From an uncultured Prevotellaceae bacterium (lineage in GTDB: Bacteria > Bacteroidota > Bacteroidia > Bacteroidales > Bacteroidaceae): 6,942 bases of DNA. A program made the position numbers and the translations under genes. Location of the stretch: contig OMXX01000153.1 in the NCBI GenBank assembly GCA_900315105.1, positions 1 to 6,942 on the forward strand, given 5' to 3'. The notes under the pieces were generated by a model that worked only from the letters and a program-made list of their open reading frames with translations, ran no database searches and had not been told where the DNA came from. Of this stretch, positions 1 to 4,621 are shown in pieces. Every line of letters begins with the position of its first letter. Within the stretch, counting starts at the first letter, position 1.

Positions 1-41
1 CTGACGCGAATTAAGGAAAGCAAATGGGCAATAAATTTTAT

Positions 42-59
42 CAGTAAATTAATTTACTG
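42..59. repeat. Perfect 18-bp palindrome
   Basis: CAGTAAATTAATTTACTG is identical to its own reverse complement. It lies in the intergenic region before the first gene and has no T-run directly after it. It could be an operator or the remains of a terminator for a gene to the left of the window; the sequence does not decide between them. Confidence 0.55.
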
Positions 60-98
60 GTTTAATTTTCTTAGAATTTACTTTCAAAAAACACATCT

Positions 99-120
99 CG
101 GGCGCAAGCCCGGTTTCTTA
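99..120 (+). terminator. Hairpin with GNRA tetraloop, possible terminator
   Basis: CGGGC, loop GCAA, GCCCG form a perfect 5-bp GC stem, followed by GTTTCTTATT. It could end a + strand transcript entering from the left. The T-run is interrupted. GC-rich hairpins with short loops also occur in the repeat tract at the right end of the window, so this may instead be an isolated member of that repeat class. Confidence 0.45.
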
Positions 121-222
121 TTGGATTAAGATTGGTACTTGCTTCAGCTTGTTGAGCTTCAGCGAAAATAATAATCAGCTTTAATTAAATTCTTAATCTC
201 ATAATTTCAACCCAAAGAAAAA

Positions 223-870
223 ATGACAAATCCAAAATACCTAATCCCCCTCCTTTGTGTCCTCTTTGCCGGATGTACGAATACCTCCAACAAAGAGAAC
301 TTAGCCTATCAGTTCATCAAGCCTATACCGGCAGACAAGTCCCTCTTCAATGGGGATTTAAAGGAACTTAACGCTACCACCCTGCCGGCACTGTTCTCCT
401 TCACCGATTTCAACTGGAAGGACAACACCCTCACCCTGACTGCATATTCCATCGACACCTACAAGGCATCCGAAATCGACAATCTGCAAAAAGGTGACAC
501 CATACTCTTCAGAAACGACACTATCATTACCGACAAGATAGAACGCGGCAGATACATCTCAATAAACGGAGGCGTAGAATTTGGTGGTGTGGACCTCACA
601 GCCCACGAGGAAGGCACATACCGTGTACTGCTAATGGACAACCATCCGCAATACTCCCAACTTGGCAAGGTGCAGCTCCCGCTCAGCCCCGCCCTCACCA
701 TCATCGACTGCGGCGACAACCCCGAGGACCCTTCCGACACCATCCGCACCAACCACCGTCAATGGCTTGCCAACGTAAAGGAATACAAGCGCGATTTCTC
801 CGAACTCAACACCAGAGTGAATATCGAGAACGGCATTATCACAAGCATCACAAGGTTCTGGATTCCGTAA
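223..870 (+). CDS. Hypothetical lipoprotein, 215 aa
   Basis: I do not recognise a family. The N-terminus is a lipoprotein signal: K5, a hydrophobic run from residue 6 and a lipobox LFAGC with the lipidated cysteine at C18. The mature part starts CTNTSNKEN and lacks the run of acidic residues that directs Bacteroidetes lipoproteins to the cell surface, so a periplasm-facing anchor is more likely. The rest is a polar domain rich in short beta-type segments (about residues 45-160, with ENG-like turns) ending in ITRFWIP. The ATG follows an A-rich stretch, usual for Bacteroidetes starts. Its base composition is clearly richer in G+C than the genes at 1617-5068 and closer to the GH28 gene, so it looks like resident DNA. 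It stands alone, with a terminator-like hairpin directly after the stop. No promoter matching TAnnTTTG was found upstream. Confidence 0.85.
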   Translation: MTNPKYLIPLLCVLFAGCTNTSNKENLAYQFIKPIPADKSLFNGDLKELNATTLPALFSFTDFNWKDNTLTLTAYSIDTYKASEIDNLQKGDTILFRNDTIITDKIERGRYISINGGVEFGGVDLTAHEEGTYRVLLMDNHPQYSQLGKVQLPLSPALTIIDCGDNPEDPSDTIRTNHRQWLANVKEYKRDFSELNTRVNIENGIITSITRFWIP

Positions 871-871
871 C

Positions 872-895
872 GGCACACTATTAGGTGTGCCTTAA
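872..895 (+). terminator. Terminator-like hairpin after the first lipoprotein gene
   Basis: GGCACAC, loop TATTAG, GTGTGCC is a perfect 7-bp stem starting one base after the stop codon at 868-870, followed by TTAAAAT. Position and stem strength fit an intrinsic terminator, although the T-tract is short. Part of the hairpin (CTATTAGGTGT) is the reverse complement of ACACCTAATAG at 6852-6862 in the repeat tract at the far end of the window. Confidence 0.6.
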
Positions 896-936
896 AATCC
901 AATGTCACATTTCACATTTGGTTTCGGGAAAATAAA

Positions 937-960
937 CGCAAAGTCGCGAAGCCGCAAAGT
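937..960. repeat. Short tandem repeat, 8-bp unit x3
   Basis: Three consecutive 8-mers, CGCAAAGT, CGCGAAGC and CGCAAAGT; the outer two are identical and the middle one differs at two positions. The unit is not a multiple of 3 and no open frame uses it. Function unknown. Confidence 0.6.
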
Positions 961-1026
961 ATCTTTCTAAACACGGAAAACACAGAATAAACAGATTTTT
1001 ATCCAAATTCTGATCTATGATTTTAT

Positions 1027-1340
1027 CCCCAGAAAAAATTTTTTTCGCACTAATCCTACATTCCTACATTGACAAGTCTGCAAATCGTTGATGTACAAAA
1101 ACTTGCATCGTTTTCAAATATTGCATAAACCTACACTAATCCTACACTAAACCTACACAAATCATGCCTGTCAAAGCATGAAATTAATTATCAATTACCT
1201 ACATAAAAATGTAGGTTCGGTGTAGGATTAGTGTAGGTTTGGCGCATATTTAAAATCCTTGTAACGCCCTATGTTCGTGGGTGTTATATAGGATGGTAAT
1301 GTAGGAATGTAGGATTAGTGCGAAAAAGTTTTTTCTGAGG
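1027..1340. repeat. MITE-like element with ~44-bp terminal inverted repeats
   Basis: The left end (1027-1070) and the reverse complement of the right end (1298-1340) match over about 43-44 bp with one internal difference plus a one-base gap in the A/T run and one substitution near the tip (CCCCAG versus CCTCAG). Both ends carry AGAAAAAA, a T-run, CGCACTAATCC and two CCTACATT-type words. Nested inside is a second perfect 21-bp inverted repeat (1127-1147 with 1220-1240) and three small hairpins: 1162-1181, 1197-1216 (ACCTACAT, loop AAAA) and 1262-1286 (one G-T pair). No open frame of note lies inside and no transposase is present. I could not find a convincing target-site duplication. It could be a non-autonomous mobile element, a structured RNA or a binding-site array. 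I do not recall a named family. Confidence 0.75.
1127..1243. repeat. Facing arrays of CCTAC boxes at 11-bp spacing
   Basis: On the + strand CCTAC starts at 1130, 1141 and 1152, within 11-bp units AAACCTACACT, AATCCTACACT and AAACCTACACA. On the opposite strand GTAGG starts at 1211, 1222 and 1233, in units GTAGGTTCGGT, GTAGGATTAGT and GTAGGTTTGGC. A further CCTAC at 1198 pairs with GTAGG at 1211 in a hairpin, and outer pairs lie at 1055/1063 and 1301/1309. Exact 11-bp spacing places the boxes on nearly the same face of the helix, which suggests cooperative protein binding, as at iterons or operators. That role is inferred. Confidence 0.7.
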
Positions 1341-1373
1341 TAATATTTTCAATTGTCAAAGGGCTGTTGTGCC

Positions 1374-1474
1374 TTCGTTCTCCTTTTGCTCTGCCTTCGC
1401 TTTAGGTTCGCTCCCTTCGATGGAGCATCTACGGACTTACAACGGTTTTATAACGGAGGTGAAACGGACTTGAG
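1374..1474. repeat. Degenerate 11-bp-periodic tract
   Basis: TTYG words start at 1374, 1385, 1396 and 1407 (TTCG, TTTG, TTCG, TTCG). Then five 11-bp units follow from 1420 to 1474: ATGGAGCATCT, ACGGACTTACA, ACGGTTTTATA, ACGGAGGTGAA and ACGGACTTGAG. The AYGG box recurs exactly every 11 bp. The word TCGATGGAGCATCTACGGA (1417-1435) occurs again, reverse-complemented, at 3775-3793 in another 11-bp array, so the two tracts belong to one repeat family. The tract ends about 75 bp upstream of the promoter of the gene at 1617. Confidence 0.65.
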
Positions 1475-1549
1475 GTTAAACCTGAATGTAGCGTATTTTC
1501 TCTTCCGGAAAACGCAAAGAATAAAAACAAAACTTTCTTTTTGTTTTTC

Positions 1550-1580
1550 TTGGTGGTATTAGTTTTTTTGATTACTTTTG
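1550..1580 (+). promoter_or_regulatory. Bacteroidetes promoter for the gene at 1617
   Basis: TTG at 1550-1552, a 20-base gap, then TACTTTTG at 1573-1580, a full match to TAnnTTTG. Transcription would begin near 1587. That leaves a leader of about 30 bases to the ATG at 1617 but only about 9 to the ATG at 1596. A related copy of this region at 2821-2862 lacks the 17 bases that carry the -7 box. Confidence 0.7.
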
Positions 1581-1616
1581 CCCACGAAATGAGCAATGTC
1601 CAAAAATTACATACAA

Positions 1617-2150
1617 ATGAAATATTTCTTTATTCTACTAATGCTCACTTTTTTGATAGGATGTAAGCATAAACAGGCAGAACCGGATATTGAAATGCCG
1701 TATAAGGTTTTCGCTTCTGATTTTGATCATAATAATTCAAAAGACATTTGTTTGAGACAGAAACAATTATATCATAAAGGCAAATATTTCTTGAAAAGTA
1801 ACCAAACTTTTGTAAAAGTCAGCGACAAGGATATGACTATTGCAAAACGCATATTGGAAAATCTAATAGATAGTTGTCAAAGAATTGACAATATAAAACC
1901 CATGTCAATAGATTGTTATTTCAGACAATACATTGGCTATAAGGAAAATGAACGAAATTATGTATATATTAATTTATGTGCATTCTATAATGAGAGATAT
2001 TCGAAATCAGGATTAGGAGTAGTTATATCTGATTGCTATCTTAACAGCGTGCTTTCCACACCTGAACGTGGTTATGCCGGTCATGTGATAATAAACATGG
2101 ATGAACGAACTGTTAGTGAATATCATTTTGATAAATATCCTGAACCATAA
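1617..2150 (+). CDS. Hypothetical lipoprotein, 177 aa
   Basis: The start at 1617 is preferred over the in-frame ATG at 1596 because it gives a compact lipoprotein signal, MKYFFILLMLTFLIGC (Cys16), and a normal leader after the predicted promoter. The frame extends to 184 aa if 1596 is used. The mature protein has no clear acidic surface-export tag. It contains a segment around residues 65-125 with FVKVSDKDMTIAKRILE, then CYFRQYIGY and NYVYINLCAF. A K/RQYIGY stretch followed by an INxxC stretch recurs, from memory, in many small uncharacterised Bacteroidetes lipoproteins; this is recollection, not a search. Function is unknown. Such proteins are sometimes found in variable loci. It is AT-rich, as are the next genes. 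The gene at 2232 follows after 81 bases and may have its own promoter. Confidence 0.82.
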   Translation: MKYFFILLMLTFLIGCKHKQAEPDIEMPYKVFASDFDHNNSKDICLRQKQLYHKGKYFLKSNQTFVKVSDKDMTIAKRILENLIDSCQRIDNIKPMSIDCYFRQYIGYKENERNYVYINLCAFYNERYSKSGLGVVISDCYLNSVLSTPERGYAGHVIINMDERTVSEYHFDKYPEP

Positions 2151-2182
2151 GGAAAAAAGAGGATATGTAGAATGACAAGCAA

Positions 2183-2212
2183 TTGGAAACAAAAATCGTT
2201 TTTATAATTCTG
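2183..2212 (+). promoter_or_regulatory. Possible promoter for the gene at 2232
   Basis: TTG at 2183-2185, a 19-base gap, then TAATTCTG at 2205-2212, one mismatch from TAnnTTTG. Transcription would start near 2219, about 13 bases before the ATG. Read-through from the upstream gene is the alternative, since no terminator is visible in the 81-base gap. Confidence 0.35.
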
Positions 2213-2231
2213 CTAAACTAAATAAATAATC

Positions 2232-2786
2232 ATGGGAAAAATATTATATACATGGATTTTTTTTGTTGCATTTTCAATATTTATACTACCTTGTTTCGCA
2301 AATTGTAATATAGACAATAGTCCGATATTTGGATTATCTTGTGCAAGTCCTGATTCTGTGACCAAGTCCCAACTTGATTTCTATAACACAGAGGTAAAAC
2401 ATGGTTATTTCGACTCAGTTAATTCAAATAATAAGCTGAGTTATGATGATGTATTTAAACTTGCAGACATGGAAAGGTTCCCGCATGAAATGCTTACAAA
2501 AAAGAATATAAGATTCAAAACTAAAAAAATCAATGTGGCGAATTATGGGGAATGCTATTATTATGTATTACAATTCAAACATTTTTCTGGAGTATATCTT
2601 AATGGGAAAATGCACGTCTTATATTGTCCGTCAAAAAGTGAATACTTTGTCTTTGGAGAATATGTTTCGAATATAAGTACAGAGGAAGAATATCTTTTGA
2701 TAACAAATAATTGCCGCGGAAACATCTCATACGACAGGTTGTTATATAGCAAAGAACACTCTCGCTTTTTACTGGAATGTGAATAA
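2232..2786 (+). CDS. Hypothetical secreted protein, 184 aa
   Basis: No family recognised. Residues 1-23 form a Sec signal peptide: K3, a long hydrophobic core WIFFVAFSIFILP and a likely signal peptidase I site at CFA before N24. Cys25 follows but FANC is a poor lipobox, so a soluble periplasmic or exported protein is more likely than a lipoprotein. The mature part has a hydrophilic N-terminal half with helix-like stretches (about residues 40-85) and a beta-rich C-terminal half with CYYYVLQF, MHVLYCP and SEYFVFGEYV. It has several cysteines that could form disulfides after export. Composition is AT-rich like its neighbours. It is followed by a composite repeat (2800-2862), not a strong terminator. 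It could be a binding or inhibitor protein, but nothing in the sequence says so. Confidence 0.8.
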   Translation: MGKILYTWIFFVAFSIFILPCFANCNIDNSPIFGLSCASPDSVTKSQLDFYNTEVKHGYFDSVNSNNKLSYDDVFKLADMERFPHEMLTKKNIRFKTKKINVANYGECYYYVLQFKHFSGVYLNGKMHVLYCPSKSEYFVFGEYVSNISTEEEYLLITNNCRGNISYDRLLYSKEHSRFLLECE

Positions 2787-2799
2787 ATACATTCCCACA

Positions 2800-2862
2800 C
2801 ATCTATCAATTCATTGTGAATTTCTTTGTGGTATTAGTTTTACGAGATGAGTAATATCCGAA
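2800..2862. repeat. Composite intergenic repeat, copy A
   Basis: The left part (2800-2837) matches the repeat at 5151-5188 at 29 of 38 positions, including the inverted pair AATTC/GAATT. The right part (2821-2862) matches the promoter and leader at 1546-1601 at 37 of 42 positions apart from one 17-base gap. The missing segment is TTTGATTACTTTTGCCC, which holds the -7 promoter box of the other copy. Confidence 0.65.
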
Positions 2863-2894
2863 CATCTTTTACTTCAAACATAAACTAAAAGTAA

Positions 2895-3047
2895 ATGAAA
2901 AGATTATTTTTGTCGATAGTAATATTCGTATCATTTGTTTTTCATATTCAAGGGAAGCATAATTATGGAAATAGTAATTATAAAACTATGACAAATTGTG
3001 CACCCGCATCTTTAATACGTATTGTAAATAAGACATATAATCATTAA
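2895..3047 (+). CDS. Small signal-peptide ORF, 50 aa, possible gene fragment
   Basis: ATG at 2895 opens a frame starting MKRLFLSIVIFVSFVF, a good Sec signal peptide with a possible cleavage site near HIQG (residues 17-20). Only about 30 mature residues follow, including YGNSNYKTMTNCAPASL, before TAA. The stop lies three bases before the ATG of the next gene at 3051, an arrangement typical of co-translation. It is either a genuine small secreted protein or the 5' end of a gene whose body was lost when the neighbouring gene was inserted. The A-rich run AAACTAAAAGTAA precedes the ATG. Confidence 0.45.
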   Translation: MKRLFLSIVIFVSFVFHIQGKHNYGNSNYKTMTNCAPASLIRIVNKTYNH

Positions 3048-3050
3048 ACA

Positions 3051-3620
3051 ATGAAATCTAAAAATATCCTTTTTTGTGTATGTTTGGCATTAGCTTATAT
3101 TACAAATACATGGGGGAAAGACAATATCAAATTGTCTCCGCATGCAAACATTGCCAACTCATATATATTATTAAATATACTGCGTACGGAATATTGCCCG
3201 GACTCTTTGATGGCTTGGATTAATAACGGGAAGCAAGCTACAATAGTATGTAAGGTCAATTTGTCTGGTGAAATTATTGATGTGATTTCAATAAGAAGCA
3301 AAACTCGATATCCGATAGTAAAGGATAGAATCAAATTCAAGAGAATGCTTCTTAAACACAAACTACATTTATTCTTCCCATTGGAAATAGTTGGAGATAT
3401 AAGTAGAAAAAAAGAAATCAAACGAGCAAAAAAAAATTACAGAAAACAGTATAAAGAAAAGGGCTATATAAATATAGGTATTGTTTGTTTTGACAATAAT
3501 TTCAATCTTCATGTCAAAAACATAAAGGAAAAAATGCAAGACAACAATATCGTAGGGACAGATGAGAAAATTTTAGATATGTTGTTGGATTATTATAGAA
3601 ATAATATAATATATTATTAA
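3051..3620 (+). CDS. Hypothetical secreted protein, 189 aa
   Basis: Residues 1-22 form a Sec signal peptide (K2, K4, core ILFCVCLALAYI, likely cleavage after TWG). The mature region has PDSLMAWINNGKQATIVCKVNLSGEIIDVISIRSK at about 50-85 (read in two parts: PDSLMAWINNG, then a beta pair around a turn SGE). The hydrophobic strand, G-E turn and strand ending in SIRS faintly recall TonB C-terminal-like folds, but the similarity is too weak to name the family. Residues about 113-130 are strongly basic (SRKKEIKRAKKNYRKQYKEK), and the C-terminal part is again mixed alpha/beta. Base composition is very AT-rich. The gene follows the small ORF at 2895 by three bases, suggesting one transcript. An all-AT hairpin overlaps its last codons (3600-3618). 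Confidence 0.83.
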   Translation: MKSKNILFCVCLALAYITNTWGKDNIKLSPHANIANSYILLNILRTEYCPDSLMAWINNGKQATIVCKVNLSGEIIDVISIRSKTRYPIVKDRIKFKRMLLKHKLHLFFPLEIVGDISRKKEIKRAKKNYRKQYKEKGYINIGIVCFDNNFNLHVKNIKEKMQDNNIVGTDEKILDMLLDYYRNNIIYY

Positions 3621-3648
3621 TCGTTATTTATGTCCTCAATCTTTCCTA

Positions 3649-3688
3649 CATCTCCATTAATTCCTTGCGAATCCTTTGGCGGTGTGGG
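3649..3688. repeat. Intergenic repeat, copy B
   Basis: Forty bases aligned without gaps to 5149-5188 with 33 identities. The core is CTCCATYAATTCCTTG, then YGAATYC, then TTGGYGGTGTGGG. It contains the inverted pair AATTC/GAATT in slightly decayed form (GAATC here). It follows the gene at 3051-3620 by 28 bases. Confidence 0.7.
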
Positions 3689-3774
3689 AATTTTGTTCTC
3701 TCTCTTTCTAGATTTTTCACCCCAAGAACAGAGGATATTCCTTGCAAGAAACTCCGCTATTTTTCCCTTCTTCC

Positions 3775-3863
3775 TCCGTAGATGCTCCATCGATACTCCA
3801 TCGATACTCCATCGATGGTCCATCGTTTCGATGGAGGACTGATGGACTATCGATGGAGTATCT
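3775..3863. repeat. Tandem 11-bp units forming a long hairpin
   Basis: From 3775 the 11-bp units are TCCGTAGATGC, then TCCATCGATAC twice, then TCCATCGATGG and a partial copy. After a TTT loop (3826-3828) the array continues in opposite orientation as ATGGAGGACTG, ATGGACTATCG and ATGGAGTATCT (3831-3863). Arms 3792-3825 and 3829-3862 are 34 bases each and pair at 29 of 34 positions, so a 71-base hairpin or cruciform is possible. It lies about 70 bases upstream of the -33 box of the next promoter. Confidence 0.8.
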
Positions 3864-3934
3864 CCCGTTTCAGCTATACCAAATATTTGTATTTTTTGTT
3901 ATTAGTCGTTTGTTTTCACATTTTACTTGATTTG

Positions 3935-3966
3935 TTTGGATGTTTCAGGAGAAAAATGTAACTTTG
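3935..3966 (+). promoter_or_regulatory. Bacteroidetes promoter for the gene at 4014
   Basis: TTTG at 3935-3938, a 20-base gap, then TAACTTTG at 3959-3966, an exact TAnnTTTG. Transcription would start near 3973. This promoter sits inside the longest open frame (from 3927), so the true start codon must be further down. It closely resembles the promoter at 5271-5299, including TGTAACTTTG and a following CTCGAA. Confidence 0.8.
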
Positions 3967-4013
3967 CACTCGAAGGATCTAAGACCGTTATTCTAACTAA
4001 CATGTCCATAGTA

Positions 4014-4430
4014 ATGAAAATAATCAGTTTATTCTTGATGCTTTTTTGTATTGTTTCATGTAATACAGCTCAAGTAGAATATAATGGTAAAAACAATTCT
4101 TACGCTGTAAGAAAAATAAAAAGAAAAAGTAACAATGTATATATTTTGTTTTTAGAAAGGAATGACTCAACCTTCGTAGTTGCAAGTCATTATGACAAAA
4201 ACAAAAAAAACGGAACGATAAAAATAAAAAAGAATTCATTGGTGAACATTTCTTTGCATTCTATATTTCCTGACAGCCTATTGGGAATGAAACTCATGCG
4301 ACAGGATAATATTGCCGACAATTTCTATGGTCATTGGATTTCAAGAGACATGTACCATACGGATGATGTTTATTATTCAAATGACTTGAATGGATTGTAT
4401 CTCTGTGATGATGAAAATAAAGAACAATGA
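4014..4430 (+). CDS. Hypothetical lipoprotein, 138 aa
   Basis: The start at 4014 is chosen because the promoter's -7 box is at 3959-3966, which rules out the ATG at 3927, and because it gives a compact lipoprotein signal, MKIISLFLMLFCIVSC, with Cys16 as the lipidated residue. ATG 4002 (four residues longer) is an acceptable alternative. The mature part is short and has a strongly basic stretch (RKIKRKSNNV, about residues 33-42), then beta segments VYILFLERNDSTFVVASHY and a lysine-rich KNKKNGTIKIKKNS, then NISLHSIFPDSLLGM. The order 'VYI-L-rNDSTF--vS' followed by a KIKK-type strand and an 'S-FP' segment reminds me of small uncharacterised Bacteroidetes lipoproteins; this is unverified memory. 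Function unknown. Terminator not clear: a weak inverted pair TGAAAT/ATTTCA flanks a T-run after the stop. Confidence 0.8.
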   Translation: MKIISLFLMLFCIVSCNTAQVEYNGKNNSYAVRKIKRKSNNVYILFLERNDSTFVVASHYDKNKKNGTIKIKKNSLVNISLHSIFPDSLLGMKLMRQDNIADNFYGHWISRDMYHTDDVYYSNDLNGLYLCDDENKEQ

Positions 4431-4499
4431 TATTTGAAATGAGTTTTTTTACAGATTTCATTAGTGCTCTTTAATACGTACATTTTCAGCAAACACTAA

Positions 4500-4613
4500 A
4501 ATTTAATCGACCAATGGGTTTCTTATAATCCTACTGAGGGAAATGGAAATCAACCCAAACCACAACCTGTAGCCCCTGTCGTTGAACCTAATCCGAATAT
4601 ACAACTTAATTGA
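4500..4613 (+). pseudogene. Remnant: proline-rich C-terminal tail of a lost gene
   Basis: A frame with no ATG runs from a stop at 4497-4499 to TGA at 4611-4613. It reads LIDQWVSYNPTEGNGNQ, then a proline-rich run PKPQPVAPVVEPNPN and a short end. The bases at 4530-4590 are richer in C and G than the neighbouring AT-rich DNA, and the proline-rich run is hard to obtain by chance from non-coding sequence here. It ends nine bases before the ATG of the next lipoprotein gene, as an upstream partner in an operon would. It may be the tail of a larger protein whose body was deleted. The identity of that protein cannot be read. Confidence 0.4.
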
Positions 4614-4621
4614 ATATATTT

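Larger units (their letters stand above)
871..1616. other. Gene-free, repeat-rich intergenic region
   Basis: No credible gene lies here. In order it holds the terminator hairpin (872-895), a 24-bp tandem of an 8-mer (937-960), a long inverted-repeat element (1027-1340), an 11-bp-periodic tract (1374-1474), and the promoter and leader of the next gene (1550-1616). The TTG-initiated open frame at 1353-1562 runs across the 11-bp-periodic tract and is not believed. I see nothing distinctive in 961-1026 or 1475-1545. Confidence 0.75.
3621..4013. other. Gene-free intergenic region with two repeat types and a promoter
   Basis: It holds repeat copy B (3649-3688), a pyrimidine-rich stretch (about 3690-3774), the 11-bp-unit hairpin (3775-3863), an AT-rich spacer, the promoter at 3935-3966 and a leader of about 40 bases. 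Overlapping short open frames here (3630-3842, 3742-3930) are products of the repeat sequence and are not accepted as genes. Confidence 0.7.

Noticed and set aside
459..876. Minus-strand open frames opposite the first lipoprotein gene
   Set aside because: They are antisense to a gene with a clear lipobox and normal codon pattern; no promoter or signal of their own.
1027..1340. CRISPR array made of CCTAC repeats
   Set aside because: The units are only 11 bp and directly adjacent, appear in both orientations, and have no spacers; no cas gene is present.
1353..1562. 69-codon open frame on the + strand
   Set aside because: It starts with TTG and runs through a tract whose period is 11 bp, which is not a multiple of 3. 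It overlaps the promoter region of the next gene, and its translation has no protein-like pattern beyond a chance hydrophobic run.
3600..3618. All-AT hairpin (AATAATAT, loop AAT, ATATTATT) over the end of the 3051 gene, as a terminator
   Set aside because: The stem contains no G or C and has no T-run after it; such palindromes are expected by chance in DNA this AT-rich.
3617..3930. Overlapping short open frames on both strands (3617-3823, 3630-3842, 3742-3930)
   Set aside because: All lie over repeat copy B and the 11-bp hairpin array. Their serine-, proline- and histidine-rich translations are repeats of the DNA unit read in several frames.
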